Assembly (NCBI RefSeq): GCF_946892675.1
Contig: NZ_CAMPOV010000001.1
Span: 284,033-348,032, forward strand
DNA length: 64,000 bases
DNA from: Arthrobacter sp. Marseille-P9274
Lineage (GTDB): Bacteria; Actinomycetota; Actinomycetes; Actinomycetales; Micrococcaceae
Reading direction: 5' to 3'
The notes under the pieces are model-generated. The model was not told where the DNA came from, did no database searches, and saw only the letters and a program-made list of their open reading frames with translations. Position numbers and translations under genes: made by a program. Positions 9,268 through 18,761 of this stretch are shown in pieces (the first letter of the stretch is position 1; every line of letters begins with the position of its first letter).

Positions 9268-9373
9268 CTATTTCCCCCTCGACCCCTGCCCGATCGGACA
9301 GGATCATTCCCGCTGAAAATTATACGGTGGCTATTCGAATAAGAAGCCGGGGTCGTTAATCGTTTACGTAGTT

Positions 9374-9982
9374 TTAGCCGAAATAGGCCCGCTGGTGGTA
9401 CGAACGTTCAAAATCGACGAGTCTGTCGAGGGCCGGAACCAACTCATGCACCATCTGCCGGTACACCTCGTCATCGCGGCGGTAGGGGTCCACGACCTCG
9501 TCCTCCAGCGGGTCGGCTGCGTGGGTCTGATGCCGCTTCAGCGCAGCGAGATGGGGCAGCCGCTTCCAGCGGTACTCCACCTCCTCGTCAGATGTTCCCC
9601 CCGGAACGTCCATCTCAGGGTCTGCTGCGATCGCACCCACCATGCGGGCGAGTTCACGCACGGTGAAGGTGCGCTTGAGCAGACGCGGCATGAGGTTCAG
9701 GATCCGGTCCCGGTGCTCGACGCCCATCGCGAGGACCAGGTCCGCGTTCGCCAGATGCATCTCCTGTAGTTGCCGGGCGACGAAGCCGTCCGAGGTTCCG
9801 CCGAGCACGTGGAGCAAGCCTTCGGCCCGGGCGTCCATGGGCTTCCCGGTGAGGGCCTGGATACCGGCGCTGCGGACTTCGAACAGGCCCGGCCGGATCT
9901 CGTCGAACTTCTGCTGGAGGATACGCTCGGCCATGGGCGAGCGGCAGATGTTGCCGGTGCAGATGGTGAGGATGCGGATCAT
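9374..9982 (-). CDS. Low-molecular-weight protein-tyrosine phosphatase
   Basis: 202 residues. The active-site loop CTGNICRSP (C-x5-R-S) is at residues 8-16 and the general acid is probably in VDPYRRDDEVY near the C terminus. Enzymes of this family (Wzb, Etp) dephosphorylate BY-kinases, and the kinase lies 2 kb away, so it is probably the cognate phosphatase. It is about 40 residues longer than typical members. It lies upstream of the phosphoglycosyltransferase on the same strand. Confidence 0.9.
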   Translation of the reverse strand: MIRILTICTGNICRSPMAERILQQKFDEIRPGLFEVRSAGIQALTGKPMDARAEGLLHVLGGTSDGFVARQLQEMHLANADLVLAMGVEHRDRILNLMPRLLKRTFTVRELARMVGAIAADPEMDVPGGTSDEEVEYRWKRLPHLAALKRHQTHAADPLEDEVVDPYRRDDEVYRQMVHELVPALDRLVDFERSYHQRAYFG

Positions 9983-10036
9983 GGACTAAACCCTAGCGCC
10001 GGGGCGTCCGGCTCCGCCAAACGAAGAAGGCGCCGG

Positions 10037-10291
10037 TTAGATCCGCGGGGGCAGCAGCGGGTTGGCGGAGCGGCGGAGGACGGCGTTGATTTCGGCGCGA
10101 ACGCGGCGTTCAGCGTCCTCGCCGAGGTCCAGGTTGAGGACGGCCTTCAGCGCGCGGGCCATGTCCGGAGCCGTGGCGACGAACTCGGCGAGCTCCGGAT
10201 CGGACTGCAGCCGCGGCGCCATGCTACGGACGGTGTCGGCCGTCCAGCGATCGTTGCAGTGTCGGCTGGCCAGAACGTCGTAAGTTTCCAT
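10037..10291 (-). CDS. Small unassigned protein
   Basis: 84 residues starting METYDVLASRHC; I do not recognise a family. It is predicted mostly helical (DPELAEFVATAPDMARALKAVL) and soluble. ATG 10291 was preferred because GGAGG lies 7 nt upstream; an in-frame ATG two codons earlier abuts the ribosome site. It lies 54 bp upstream of the phosphatase on the same strand and may be co-transcribed. Confidence 0.6.
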   Translation of the reverse strand: METYDVLASRHCNDRWTADTVRSMAPRLQSDPELAEFVATAPDMARALKAVLNLDLGEDAERRVRAEINAVLRRSANPLLPPRI

Positions 10292-10623
10292 GGTCATCCT
10301 CCGGTGGCGGCTTCCACCCCCGGACGGCAGGACGCGCTCCGGCGGGTGCGAGTCGTCTCGCACCCCCACTCTGCCCCACCGTCCGGCGGGCCGAAGCCCA
10401 TGTCGGCAAAAGTTCGGCCAACGTTCCCCGCCGGGTCTTCTCCGGTAGCTCACGTTGAGCTGACGGCAGGCACTCAGGCCGCACATCCGCCGTCGTACTC
10501 CCGGCCATGAATGGCGGGCGTAAATGATCCGTCAAGAAAGTGCCCCGGAGGGTGCGCACGCTGTCCCGCCGGTGTTTACTGCAACTGTGAACGCGCCGCG
10601 CCGGGCGGTGCGGGACGGAAGCC
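10292..10623. other. Divergent intergenic region with a 9-bp hairpin
   Basis: 332 bp between divergent genes. GGGTGCGAG (10344-10352) and CTCGCACCC (10357-10365) form a perfect short hairpin with a 4-nt loop. I see no other structure or clear promoter. Confidence 0.5.
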
Positions 10624-12600
10624 ATGACGACATTGAGCTGGCCGCCGGCCGATCCATCGGCTCCGCGGCCAAGCCGCAGGGAAGCGCTGAGGAGCTGGCT
10701 GCTGTTTGGGCTGCAGGACAGCAAGGGAACCCATCTGGGCCCCGGCAGGGTTAGCGCGCCCTATGAGAAGAAGCACCCGTGGTGGCAGGTGATGTGCCTG
10801 ACCGGCGTCGACTACTTCTCCACCCTGGGCTACCAGCCGGCGATCGCGGCGCTGGCCGTCGGGGTGATCTCCCCGCTGGCCACCGTGGTGCTGCTCGCCG
10901 TGACCCTGCTCGGCGCGCTGCCCGTCTACCGGCGGGTGGCCCGGGAAAGCCCTCATGGCGAAGGGTCCATCGCCATCTTCGAGCGGCTGCTGCCGGGCTG
11001 GGCGGGCAAGCTGCTGGTCCTGGTCCTGCTCGGTTTCGCCGCCACCGACTTCATGATCACCATGACGCTCTCGGCCGCCGACGCCACGGTCCACGCACTG
11101 GCGAACCCGGCCGCCCCGGGCTGGCTGGAGGGCCAGAACGTCCTGGTCACGCTCTTCCTGCTGGCGCTGCTGGGAGCGGTGTTCCTGCGCGGCTTTACGG
11201 AGGCGATCGGGGTCGCCGTCGTCCTGGTCGTCCTGTACCTGGGCCTCAACGCGGTGGTCGTGGCCAACGCGCTGCTGGAAGTCCTGGCCCATCCGGCGGC
11301 CCTGGACAACTGGTGGTCCGCCCTGTGGATGTCGCACGGCAACCCGTTCCTGGCGGTGGGCATCGCCCTGCTCGTCTTCCCCAAGCTGGCGCTGGGCTTG
11401 TCCGGCTTCGAAACCGGCGTGGCCGTGATGCCCCAGATCCGCGGCGACGAGGACGACACCGAGGACAAGCCGGAGGGCCGGATCCGCAGGACCCGGCACA
11501 TGCTGGCCACCGCCGCTGTGATCATGAGCGTCTTCCTGATGAGCAGCAGCTTCGTCACCGTGGTCCTCATCCCGGCCGAAGAATTCCAGCCCGGCGGGCA
11601 GGCCAACGGGCGCGCGCTGGCCTACCTGGCGCACGAGCATTTCGGAGCTGGCTTCGGCAGCCTCTACGACCTAAGCACCATCGCCATTCTCTGGTTCGCC
11701 GGCGCGTCCGCGATGGCGGGCCTGCTGAACCTAGTCCCCCGGTACCTCCCCCGCTACGGGATGGCCCCGGTCTGGGCCAAGGCCGTCCGGCCGCTGGTGC
11801 TGGTGTTCAGCCTCATCGGCTTCCTGATTACCTGGCTCTTCGGCGCCGACGTGGTGGCTCAGGGCGGGGCCTACGCCACCGGTTTCCTGGTCCTGATGAC
11901 GTCGGCAGCGGTGGCGGCCACGCTCTCGGCCCGCCGCCGGAAGCAGCACCGCCGGACCATCACGTTCGGCGCCATCTCGCTGGTCTTCACGTACACCACG
12001 GTCGCCAACATCTTCGAACGGCCCGAGGGCATCCGGATCGCCGCCCTCTTCATCGCCGGCATCATCGTCGTCTCGCTGCTGTCCCGGGTGGGCCGGTCCT
12101 TCCAGCTGCACGCCACCCGAGTCCACCTGGACCAGCAGGCGCTGGAGTTCATGGCCCCGATCCTCGAAGGACCCATCGCGCTGATCGCGCACGAGCCCTC
12201 GGACAGCGGCGCCGCCGACTACCGGCAGAAGGTGGCCGCCGCCGTCGAAATCGGCCACCTGCCCCTCACCGAGGAGCCGCTCTTCCTCGAAGTGGTCATC
12301 GACGACTCCTCCGAGTTCGAAACCGAGCTGCGGGTCAAAGGCGTGACCCGGCACGGCTACCGGGTCCTCGAGGTCCACGGCCCGGGCGTCCCCAACACCA
12401 TCGCCTCCGTGCTGCTCCACATCCGCGACGTCACCGGGCTGATGCCCCACATCTACTTCCGCTGGACCGAGGGCAGTCCCCTCGCCAACTTCCTGCGCTT
12501 CCTCTTCCTGGGCGTTGGCGAAATCGCTCCGCTCACCCGAGAGGTGCTCCGCGAAGCAGAACCGGACACCGCCCGGCGCCCGCAGGTCCACGTCGGCTGA
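10624..12600 (+). CDS. APC-superfamily permease, possibly a K+ transporter
   Basis: 658 residues with about 12 membrane segments between residues 50 and 490 and a C-terminal soluble part (about 490-658). The motif [18 protein letters not shown] opens the membrane domain. A paralogue with the same motif and same C-terminal domain lies at 50476-52643 beside kdpDE and ktrBA, which suggests potassium rather than amino acids as substrate; that is inference from context. It is usually annotated simply as amino acid permease. This copy is intact, unlike its paralogue. Alone on its strand; the following gene is convergent 14 bp away. Confidence 0.8.
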   Translation: MTTLSWPPADPSAPRPSRREALRSWLLFGLQDSKGTHLGPGRVSAPYEKKHPWWQVMCLTGVDYFSTLGYQPAIAALAVGVISPLATVVLLAVTLLGALPVYRRVARESPHGEGSIAIFERLLPGWAGKLLVLVLLGFAATDFMITMTLSAADATVHALANPAAPGWLEGQNVLVTLFLLALLGAVFLRGFTEAIGVAVVLVVLYLGLNAVVVANALLEVLAHPAALDNWWSALWMSHGNPFLAVGIALLVFPKLALGLSGFETGVAVMPQIRGDEDDTEDKPEGRIRRTRHMLATAAVIMSVFLMSSSFVTVVLIPAEEFQPGGQANGRALAYLAHEHFGAGFGSLYDLSTIAILWFAGASAMAGLLNLVPRYLPRYGMAPVWAKAVRPLVLVFSLIGFLITWLFGADVVAQGGAYATGFLVLMTSAAVAATLSARRRKQHRRTITFGAISLVFTYTTVANIFERPEGIRIAALFIAGIIVVSLLSRVGRSFQLHATRVHLDQQALEFMAPILEGPIALIAHEPSDSGAADYRQKVAAAVEIGHLPLTEEPLFLEVVIDDSSEFETELRVKGVTRHGYRVLEVHGPGVPNTIASVLLHIRDVTGLMPHIYFRWTEGSPLANFLRFLFLGVGEIAPLTREVLREAEPDTARRPQVHVG

Positions 12601-12614
12601 GCCGGTCCGCGTGG

Positions 12615-13313
12615 TTACCAGGACGGCAGTGCCGGCAACGGGCCCTCCGCCTGGATATGTTCGGCATCGCCGCGGGACAGCCACTGGAGCAGGCCCTCGC
12701 GGTCGGACTCGACGCGCAGGCCACCGTCGCCGATGACCCACTCGTCGCCCTCTTCGGTCACCAGCGTCATTCCCGGCGCGTCCTTGCTGCGCAGCGTACC
12801 CACCACGGAGTCGAGGGCATTCAGCAGCGAGTCCGGGTCGGCCTCCTCGATGGTCCAGGCCGTGTCCAGATCATGATGATGCACCACCACCTCGGCGATC
12901 CGCAGCGCCACGATCGACGTCGAGGGAAGAACCTTGGTGTTGACCCGCACCTCGGGGGCCGCGAGCTCCCCGCCCAGCCGCTGGGCCTGCTCGGCGAAGT
13001 TCCGGGCGGACTCCCGCAGCTCCGCAACGAGCTCTTCCCGCGGCAGGGCCGCCAGGTTGGAGATCGCCTCCGCGCGGGCCTCCGGCGAGGCATACATCGG
13101 GCGCTCCTCGCCGGACGTTGCCCAGTCGATGAGGTTCAGCAGGGCGTGGCTGTTGGAGGCGACGTGGGCGATGACGTCGGCCCGGGTCCACCCCTCGCAC
13201 AGGGAGGGAGCGGCCAGCTCGTCGTCGGAGAGGGACGAGACGGTGGCCAGGAACATGCCGGTTTCCCGATCCAGACGGGAGAGGTCCGAGTGCAGAAGTG
13301 ATCGATTGCTCAT
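12615..13313 (-). CDS. Mycothiol-dependent maleylpyruvate isomerase family protein
   Basis: 232 residues with the DinB-like four-helix fold of the MDMPI superfamily: SLCEGWTRADVIAHVASNSH near residues 37-56 and VVHHHDLDTAW at about 144-154 provide the metal-binding histidines. Members act on mycothiol adducts or are metal-dependent enzymes of unknown substrate. The presence of mycothiol enzymes fits an actinobacterium. Substrate not deducible. A second, distant family member is at 32112-32732. Confidence 0.85.
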   Translation of the reverse strand: MSNRSLLHSDLSRLDRETGMFLATVSSLSDDELAAPSLCEGWTRADVIAHVASNSHALLNLIDWATSGEERPMYASPEARAEAISNLAALPREELVAELRESARNFAEQAQRLGGELAAPEVRVNTKVLPSTSIVALRIAEVVVHHHDLDTAWTIEEADPDSLLNALDSVVGTLRSKDAPGMTLVTEEGDEWVIGDGGLRVESDREGLLQWLSRGDAEHIQAEGPLPALPSW

Positions 13314-13424
13314 GCCGCCAGCCTAGCCACGGGCCCGCGTCCAAACCATTATCCCTGCCGCGCTGTTCCATATCGGGATCGTATGGGCCGCGGCGGACGC
13401 GGGTTCGGGGCTGTTCCGCACGGC

Positions 13425-13456
13425 AACGGCGGCGCCGATGAATCGGCGCCGCCGTT
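13425..13456 (-). terminator. Perfect 15-bp hairpin, terminator of the amino acid permease
   Basis: AACGGCGGCGCCGAT (13425-13439) and its exact complement (13442-13456) enclose a 2-nt loop, 33 bp beyond the permease stop at 13490. There is no T-run, as often in Actinobacteria. The arms resemble the dispersed GGCGCCGCCGTCGTT element of this window. Confidence 0.78.
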
Positions 13457-13489
13457 GCGGATGGGGTGGCAGGCCGCGGCGGGCCAGGC

Positions 13490-14962
13490 CTACTTGCGCA
13501 GCGCGGGCTCCGGTTCGGCGGCCGCTTCCGGCTCGGCCGCACGTTCCGGCTCGCCCGCAGCGGCGTCCACCTCGACCGAGGCGTTCCCACCGCGCCGGTA
13601 CCGCCAGACGCCCAGCGCCACGACGACGGCGGCCAGCGCCACCGACAGGATCAGCGACTCACGGGTCTCCTCGAGGATGACCATGCCGATGAGCAGCGCG
13701 ACGATGCTGCCGATCGCCAGCCAGGTCAGGTACGGGAAGAACCACATCTTCAGCGTCAGGTTCTTGGCCTCTGTACCCAAGCGCCGGCGCAGGATCAGCT
13801 GCGAGGCGGCGATGACCAGCCAGACGAACAGGGCGATGGCGCCCGAGGTGTTGACCAGGAACAGGAACACGGTGTCCGGTGCGATGTAGTTCAGGCCCAC
13901 GGTGATGAAGCCGACCACGGTCGAGGCCAGCACCGGGGCCACGGGCACGCCGCGCTTGGAGATCCTGGTCCAGGAGCGCGGAGCGTCGCCGCGGGTGGAG
14001 AGGGAGAACAGCATGCGGCTGGCGGTGTAGAGGCCGGAGTTCAGGCAGGACAGCACCGAGGTCAGCACGATGATGTCCATGATCACGCCGGCGCCCGGGA
14101 TCCCGTACAGCTCCATGACCGCCACGTAGGGGCTCTTCGCCACGGAGGTGTCGTTCCACGGCAGCAGGGTCACCACGATCGCGATCGAGCCGATGTAGAA
14201 GACCAGGATGCGCCACACGGTGGAGCGCACGGCCTTCTTAACCGCGTCGACCGGGTTGGCGGATTCGCCCGCGGCGATGGTGGCGATTTCCGCGCCGAAG
14301 AAGGAGAAGACGACGACGAGGATGCCCGCCAGCACGGCGGCGCCGCCGTTCGGGAAGAAGCCGCCCTGGCCGGTCAGGTTGGTCAGGCCCGGGGCGTCAA
14401 CGCCGGGCAGCAGCCCGAGGATCGCGGCGATGCCGAACAGCAGGAAGCCCACGATCGCGGCCACCTTGATGGAGGCGAACCAGAACTCGAACTCGCCGAA
14501 GGACTTCACCGAGGCGACGTTGGTCAGGGTCAGCAGCACCATCAGGATCAGCGCCCAGACCCACTGGTCCACGCCGGGAACCCAGCGGTGCACGATCGCC
14601 GCACCCGCGGTGGCCTCGATGCCGAGCACGATGATCCAGAACCAGGCGTAGAGCCAGCCGATGCTGAAGCCGGCCCAGCGGCCCAGTGCCTTGTCCGCAT
14701 AGGTGGAGAAGGAGCCGGTCTCCGGGTTGGAGGCGGCCATTTCGCCGAGCATCCGCATCACCAGGATCACCACGAGGCCCGCGGCGGCGTAGGCCACGAG
14801 GATGCCGGGGCCGGCCTGCTGGATCGCGGCACCGGAGCCGACGAACAGCCCCGCGCCGATGACGCCGGCGATGGCGATCATCGACAGGTGCCGGGGCTTC
14901 AGCGACTTGGACAGGCCGGGCGATGCGGCGCCGGCCGGCTGAGTAGGCGCGTCAGAGCGCAT
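13490..14962 (-). CDS. Amino acid permease (AAT/GabP type)
   Basis: 490 residues, 12 membrane segments, with the APC hallmark AIAGVIGAGLFVGSGAAI at the first segment and GEMAASNPETGSFSTYA in the loop after the third. The protein resembles GABA or other proton-coupled amino acid permeases; substrate not determinable. ATG 14962 has AAGGAG 8 nt upstream, which rules out the longer open frame to 15004. The C-terminal tail is Ala/Glu/Pro-rich. Single-gene unit. Confidence 0.9.
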   Translation of the reverse strand: MRSDAPTQPAGAASPGLSKSLKPRHLSMIAIAGVIGAGLFVGSGAAIQQAGPGILVAYAAAGLVVILVMRMLGEMAASNPETGSFSTYADKALGRWAGFSIGWLYAWFWIIVLGIEATAGAAIVHRWVPGVDQWVWALILMVLLTLTNVASVKSFGEFEFWFASIKVAAIVGFLLFGIAAILGLLPGVDAPGLTNLTGQGGFFPNGGAAVLAGILVVVFSFFGAEIATIAAGESANPVDAVKKAVRSTVWRILVFYIGSIAIVVTLLPWNDTSVAKSPYVAVMELYGIPGAGVIMDIIVLTSVLSCLNSGLYTASRMLFSLSTRGDAPRSWTRISKRGVPVAPVLASTVVGFITVGLNYIAPDTVFLFLVNTSGAIALFVWLVIAASQLILRRRLGTEAKNLTLKMWFFPYLTWLAIGSIVALLIGMVILEETRESLILSVALAAVVVALGVWRYRRGGNASVEVDAAAGEPERAAEPEAAAEPEPALRK

Positions 14963-15293
14963 GAAACGTACTCCTTGATTGGAAGAACTCCGGCGCCGCG
15001 GCACCGTGAGGCGGGCGCGGTCGGCCCGGCCAAGACGAGCGTGGACCGGAAGTTTCGTAAGGGATCCCCTAGCCGCTAGGACGGGCGGTGAGGGGCAGGC
15101 ATCATCGTCCCGATCTAGTATGCACCGTCACGCCCATCAGCAAAATCAACGGATCGTGATGGATACCCTTCGGCTTTCCCGATGCATCGCCTCCACCCAA
15201 GCAAGGGCAATCCACCTTGGGCCCTGTTGCTTCCGCGCAGCTGGTGCTTGGATGGCGGCAGGTGTATCCGAAACTCCATCCTCAGGAGGAGCC
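14963..15293. other. Divergent intergenic region
   Basis: 331 bp between the permease and the DUF2231 gene, expected to carry both promoters. I recognise no promoter pair, operator or RNA. Confidence 0.45.
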
Positions 15294-15800
15294 ATGGCAG
15301 ACCAGTCGGCGCAGCAGCGGGCCAAGCAGCCCAGAACCGCCTTGGCCGGGCCGTACGGCCACCCCTTCCATCCGATCCTGATCACCGTCCCGATCGGCGC
15401 ATGGATCGCCGTGGTCATCTTCGACCTCGCGGCCATCTTCACCGAGGACTCGGAGGTGTTCGCGCGCGGCGCCGTGTGGCTGACCGGGATCGGCATTGTC
15501 GGCGCGCTGGTCGCCGCGATTTTCGGGTTCCTCGACTACGCACAGCTGGCAGCGGGCACCAAGGCGAAGCGGACGGCGACGATCCACATGGCGCTGAACT
15601 TGCTGGTCACCGTGCTGTTCCTGATCGCGTTCCTGGTCCGCCAGGCCGCCGGGTACCAGGACCTGAGCGTGGTCGGCTTCATCCTTAGCATCATCGGGCT
15701 GGGCCTGCTCTCCGCGTCGGGCTACCTCGGCGGGATGCTCGCCTACCACTACGGGGTCCGGGTGGCGGACGAACAGACCCAGAGCGAGGGGTTCCGGTAG
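15294..15800 (+). CDS. DUF2231 membrane protein
   Basis: 168 residues. GPYGHPFHPILITVPIGAW is the typical DUF2231 opening, with histidines facing the first of four membrane helices (about 36-56, 66-88, 104-123, 131-152). Function unknown; the fold resembles small haem-containing membrane proteins. AGGAGGA lies 3 nt before the ATG at 15294. The SDR gene begins immediately after its stop codon, so the two are translationally coupled. Confidence 0.85.
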   Translation: MADQSAQQRAKQPRTALAGPYGHPFHPILITVPIGAWIAVVIFDLAAIFTEDSEVFARGAVWLTGIGIVGALVAAIFGFLDYAQLAAGTKAKRTATIHMALNLLVTVLFLIAFLVRQAAGYQDLSVVGFILSIIGLGLLSASGYLGGMLAYHYGVRVADEQTQSEGFR

Positions 15801-16796
15801 GTGGTGCGCCGCCACAGGAACGACGACGGCGGGGCGCCCGTGGTGGTGATCGTCGGCGCCTCGAGCGGGATCGGTCGCGCAACGGCGCACGAGTTCGCCC
15901 GGCGCGGCGCCCGGCTGGTGCTCGCGGCGCGGAGCGAATCCAGTCTGGCCGAGGCTGCGGAGGAATGCCGCGCGCTGGGCGGACAGGCCGTGACCGTGCC
16001 CACCGACGTGACGGTCGAGGCGCAGGTGGAGCGCCTGGCCCGGACCGCGGTGCGGGAATTCGGCCGGATCGACGTCTGGGTCGGCGCGGCGTCCGTCTAC
16101 GCGTACGGGACCGTGGAACAGACACCCGTCGCCGTGTTCCGCCGGCTGCTCGAGACCAACCTGACCGGGCAGCTGCACGGGATCCGGGCGGTGCTGCCGC
16201 AATTCCGGGAGCAGGGCCGGGGCGTGCTGATCATGGTCGGCTCCATTTATTCGAGGATCGGCACGCCGTATGTCTCCGCCTACGCCGCGAGCAAGGCCGG
16301 CCTGCTCCGGCTTGGCGAGGTGCTGCGCCAGGAACTGCATGCAGAGAAGGACATCCACGTCTGCCTGGTACTGCCCGCGTCCATCGATACGCCGATCTTC
16401 CAGCACGCCGCGAACTACACCGGGCACAATGTCAGGCCGCTGCCGCCCGTGGCCGGGCCGAAGCGCGTGGCCCGGCAGATCGTGAAGCTGGCGTCCCGTC
16501 CGCGGCCCGAGGCCATGGCCGGGCTGGCACAGCGGACCTTCGTCCCGCTGCACGACCTGCTCCCCCGCGTCCATGACGCGCTGGTCCCCGTCCTAATGGA
16601 CCGGATTGCCCTCGGGAGACCCGGCGCAGCATTGGGGGAACCTCACGTTGCCCCAGACACTGGAACCGTGTTCGCGCCCCGGCCCGAGTCCAACGCGGTC
16701 ACGGGCGGCTGGCGCTCGGTGAGGGCACGCCTGCTGCTGGCCGGCGCACTCGCCGCTGGCGCCGCCGTCGTCGGCGGGACACGAAGGAAACGTTGA
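15801..16796 (+). CDS. SDR-family oxidoreductase with C-terminal membrane tail
   Basis: 331 residues. NAD(P)-binding GASSGIG at about 16-22, catalytic Ser in MVGSIYSRIG and YAASK as the Tyr-Lys pair. The C terminus ends in a hydrophobic segment (LLLAGALAAGAAVVGG) followed by TRRKR, suggesting anchoring to the membrane, which fits its coupling to the DUF2231 membrane protein. Starts with GTG directly after the upstream TAG. Substrate unknown. Confidence 0.88.
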   Translation: MVRRHRNDDGGAPVVVIVGASSGIGRATAHEFARRGARLVLAARSESSLAEAAEECRALGGQAVTVPTDVTVEAQVERLARTAVREFGRIDVWVGAASVYAYGTVEQTPVAVFRRLLETNLTGQLHGIRAVLPQFREQGRGVLIMVGSIYSRIGTPYVSAYAASKAGLLRLGEVLRQELHAEKDIHVCLVLPASIDTPIFQHAANYTGHNVRPLPPVAGPKRVARQIVKLASRPRPEAMAGLAQRTFVPLHDLLPRVHDALVPVLMDRIALGRPGAALGEPHVAPDTGTVFAPRPESNAVTGGWRSVRARLLLAGALAAGAAVVGGTRRKR

Positions 16797-16805
16797 CAGG
16801 GAAAA

Positions 16806-16851
16806 GCGCCCGGCGGTCACAGGCCGTGATGGCGAATGACCTGCCGGGCGC
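16806..16851. terminator. Bidirectional hairpin between convergent genes
   Basis: GCGCCCGGC (16806-16814) and GCCGGGCGC (16843-16851) form a 9-bp stem. On the minus strand it is followed by TTTT, giving a terminator for the DUF4383 gene. Confidence 0.65.
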
Positions 16852-16871
16852 CCGGGGAGGAATAGGGGACG

Positions 16872-17285
16872 CTACCGGACGGTATCGCGGCGGCGATCCC
16901 GGGTGAGGGCGACGCCGAGCAGGATCATGCCGACGCCCAGGACGAAGTGCAGCCAGTCGTCGGCGGTGTTCACCGGGACGAAGTTCGCTGCCGAGTCCTT
17001 ATTAATGAACAGCCCGTAGAGCCACAGGACCAGGTAGATCACGCCGCCCCAGATCAGATAGTTGCGGCTGCCGGAAATGCTGCGGGCCACCGCGATGCCG
17101 GCGGCACCGAACAGCAGGTGCACGATGTTGTGCAGGATCGAGACCTGGAAGACGCCCAGGAGCAGCGCCTCCGAGTGGTGGCCGGCTGCGCCGAGCTGGT
17201 CGTAGTTCGAGGTGATCCCGGGGATGAAGCCGAGGATGCCGACGAGGAGAAAGACGGCGCCGACGGCCAGGGCAGCCTTCTGCAC
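16872..17285 (-). CDS. DUF4383 membrane protein
   Basis: 137 residues, four membrane helices. HNIVHLLFGAAGIAVAR and NTADDWLHFVLGVGMILLG are the family signatures; function unknown. It starts with GTG at 17285. A paralogue with the same motifs is at 61935-62414. Confidence 0.85.
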   Translation of the reverse strand: MQKAALAVGAVFLLVGILGFIPGITSNYDQLGAAGHHSEALLLGVFQVSILHNIVHLLFGAAGIAVARSISGSRNYLIWGGVIYLVLWLYGLFINKDSAANFVPVNTADDWLHFVLGVGMILLGVALTRDRRRDTVR

Positions 17286-17360
17286 GTTTTCAGGCCCCGC
17301 GAAATGGCGACAGCGGCAGTATCGTCCCGCGCGAAGCGAACCGATACTGCCGCGGCAAAG

Positions 17361-17384
17361 GCGGGCACCGCCGTCGTTGGTGCC
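17361..17384. repeat. Dispersed GC-rich element, copy 1
   Basis: GCGGGCACCGCCGTCGTTGG, a variant of the element whose core is GCCGCCGTCGTT; it lies between lldD and the DUF4383 gene, about 35 bp from a second copy. Confidence 0.45.
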
Positions 17385-17417
17385 GGCCGCAGGCGCCGCC
17401 GCCGATAGCGCGGAGGT

Positions 17418-17437
17418 GGGCGCCGCCGTCGTTGTTT
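17418..17437. repeat. Dispersed GC-rich element, copy 2, at the lldD stop codon
   Basis: GGGCGCCGCCGTCGTTGTTT overlaps the lldD stop codon (17436-17438), so on the minus strand the gene ends TAAACAACGACGGCGGCGCC. Confidence 0.55.
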
Positions 17438-18698
17438 ACGCCAGGCACTCGGCTGCGGTGACGCTGGACTCCGGCACGGGCACGAGGCGGCTGAGCTGGG
17501 TGACGTGCCGGGGTTCGAGCTCCTCGAGCGAGGAGACGCCGAGCAGGGCCATGGTGCGCTCGATCTCGCTGCGGAGGATGCCGACCATGCGGTCGACGCC
17601 CTCGCGGCCCCCGGCCATCAGGCCGTAGAGATAGGCGCGGCCGACGAGCGTGAACTTCGCGCCGAGGGCGACGGCGGCGACGATGTCCGCGCCGTTCCGG
17701 ATGCCGGTGTCGATCATGACCGTCGCGTCGCGGCCCACCTCGCGGACCACCTTAGGCAGCAGGTGGAACGGCACGGGGGCGCGGTCGAGCTGGCGGCCGC
17801 CGTGGTTGGAGAGGATGATGCCGTCGACGCCGAGCTCGACGAGCCTGGCCGCGTCCGGCACATTCTGCACGCCCTTGACGACGAGCTTGCCCGGCCACAT
17901 CGCGCGGATGATCTCCAGGTCCTCGTAGGAGATGGTCGGGTCCATCGAGGAGTTCAGCAGGTCACCCACGGTGCCGCCGGTCGAGGACAGCGAGGCGAAT
18001 TCGAGCTTGGGCGTGGTCAGGAAGTCGATCCACCACCACGGGCGCGGGATCGCGTTCAGGACGGTGCCGGCGGTGAGCTGCGGCGGGATGGAGAAGCCGT
18101 TGCGCTTGTCCCGCATCCGGTGCCCGGCGACGGGGGTGTCGACGGTGAACATGAGGGTGTCGAAGCCGGCCTGCGCGGCGCGTTCTACCAGGCCGTAGGA
18201 GATTTCGCGCTCGCGCATGACGTAGAGCTGGAACCAGTTGCGGCCGGCAGGGTTGGCGGCCTTCACGTTCTCGATGGAGGTGGTGCCCAGCGTGGACAGG
18301 GTGAACGGGATGCCCGCGGCTCCGGCGGCACCGGCCCCGGCGACCTCGCCCTCGGTCTGCATGAGGCGGGTGAACCCGGTCGGGGCGATGCCGAAGGGCA
18401 GGGCCGAGAGGCCGCCGAGGATGGTGGTCGAGGTGTCGACGTGGGCCGCCGGCTTGAGGATGTCCGGGTGGAATTCGATGTCCTCGAAGGCCTGGCAGGC
18501 GCGCTGCATCGAGATCTCGCCCTCGGCGCCGCCGTCGGTGTAGTCGAAGGCGGCCGCGGGGGTGCGCCGCTTGGCGATGCGGCGCAGGTCGTCGATGGTG
18601 AGTGCCGCGTCGAGCCGGCGCTTCTTGCCGTTCAGCTCGGGCTTCTTGAACTGCATGAGTTCAAAGATTTCTGCGGGTTTGGGAAGCTGGCGGTTCAT
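17436..18698 (-). CDS. lldD: FMN-dependent alpha-hydroxy-acid oxidase, probable L-lactate dehydrogenase
   Basis: 420 residues of the lactate dehydrogenase/glycolate oxidase TIM barrel. [12 protein letters not shown] near the N terminus, WFQLYV, LVVKGV (FMN lysine) and SNHGGRQLD (catalytic His and substrate Arg), then IDTGIRNG and GRAYLYGL for FMN phosphate binding. It oxidises L-lactate or a related 2-hydroxy acid at the membrane. It is second in an operon behind an MFS transporter 63 bp upstream, under a FadR/LldR-type operator, which favours lactate; mandelate or glycolate cannot be excluded. Confidence 0.88.
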   Translation of the reverse strand: MNRQLPKPAEIFELMQFKKPELNGKKRRLDAALTIDDLRRIAKRRTPAAAFDYTDGGAEGEISMQRACQAFEDIEFHPDILKPAAHVDTSTTILGGLSALPFGIAPTGFTRLMQTEGEVAGAGAAGAAGIPFTLSTLGTTSIENVKAANPAGRNWFQLYVMREREISYGLVERAAQAGFDTLMFTVDTPVAGHRMRDKRNGFSIPPQLTAGTVLNAIPRPWWWIDFLTTPKLEFASLSSTGGTVGDLLNSSMDPTISYEDLEIIRAMWPGKLVVKGVQNVPDAARLVELGVDGIILSNHGGRQLDRAPVPFHLLPKVVREVGRDATVMIDTGIRNGADIVAAVALGAKFTLVGRAYLYGLMAGGREGVDRMVGILRSEIERTMALLGVSSLEELEPRHVTQLSRLVPVPESSVTAAECLA

Positions 18699-18761
18699 GG
18701 TGCTGGTCCTCTCTGGAAATCCTGGAAACAGTCCTGTCCGGAAACGGTGCTGCCGGGTGCT

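Noticed and set aside
10779-13301. Very long open frames overlapping the permease and MDMPI genes in other frames
   Set aside because: Composition is Arg/Pro/Gly-rich without motifs; they are shadows of GC-rich genes on the same or opposite strand.
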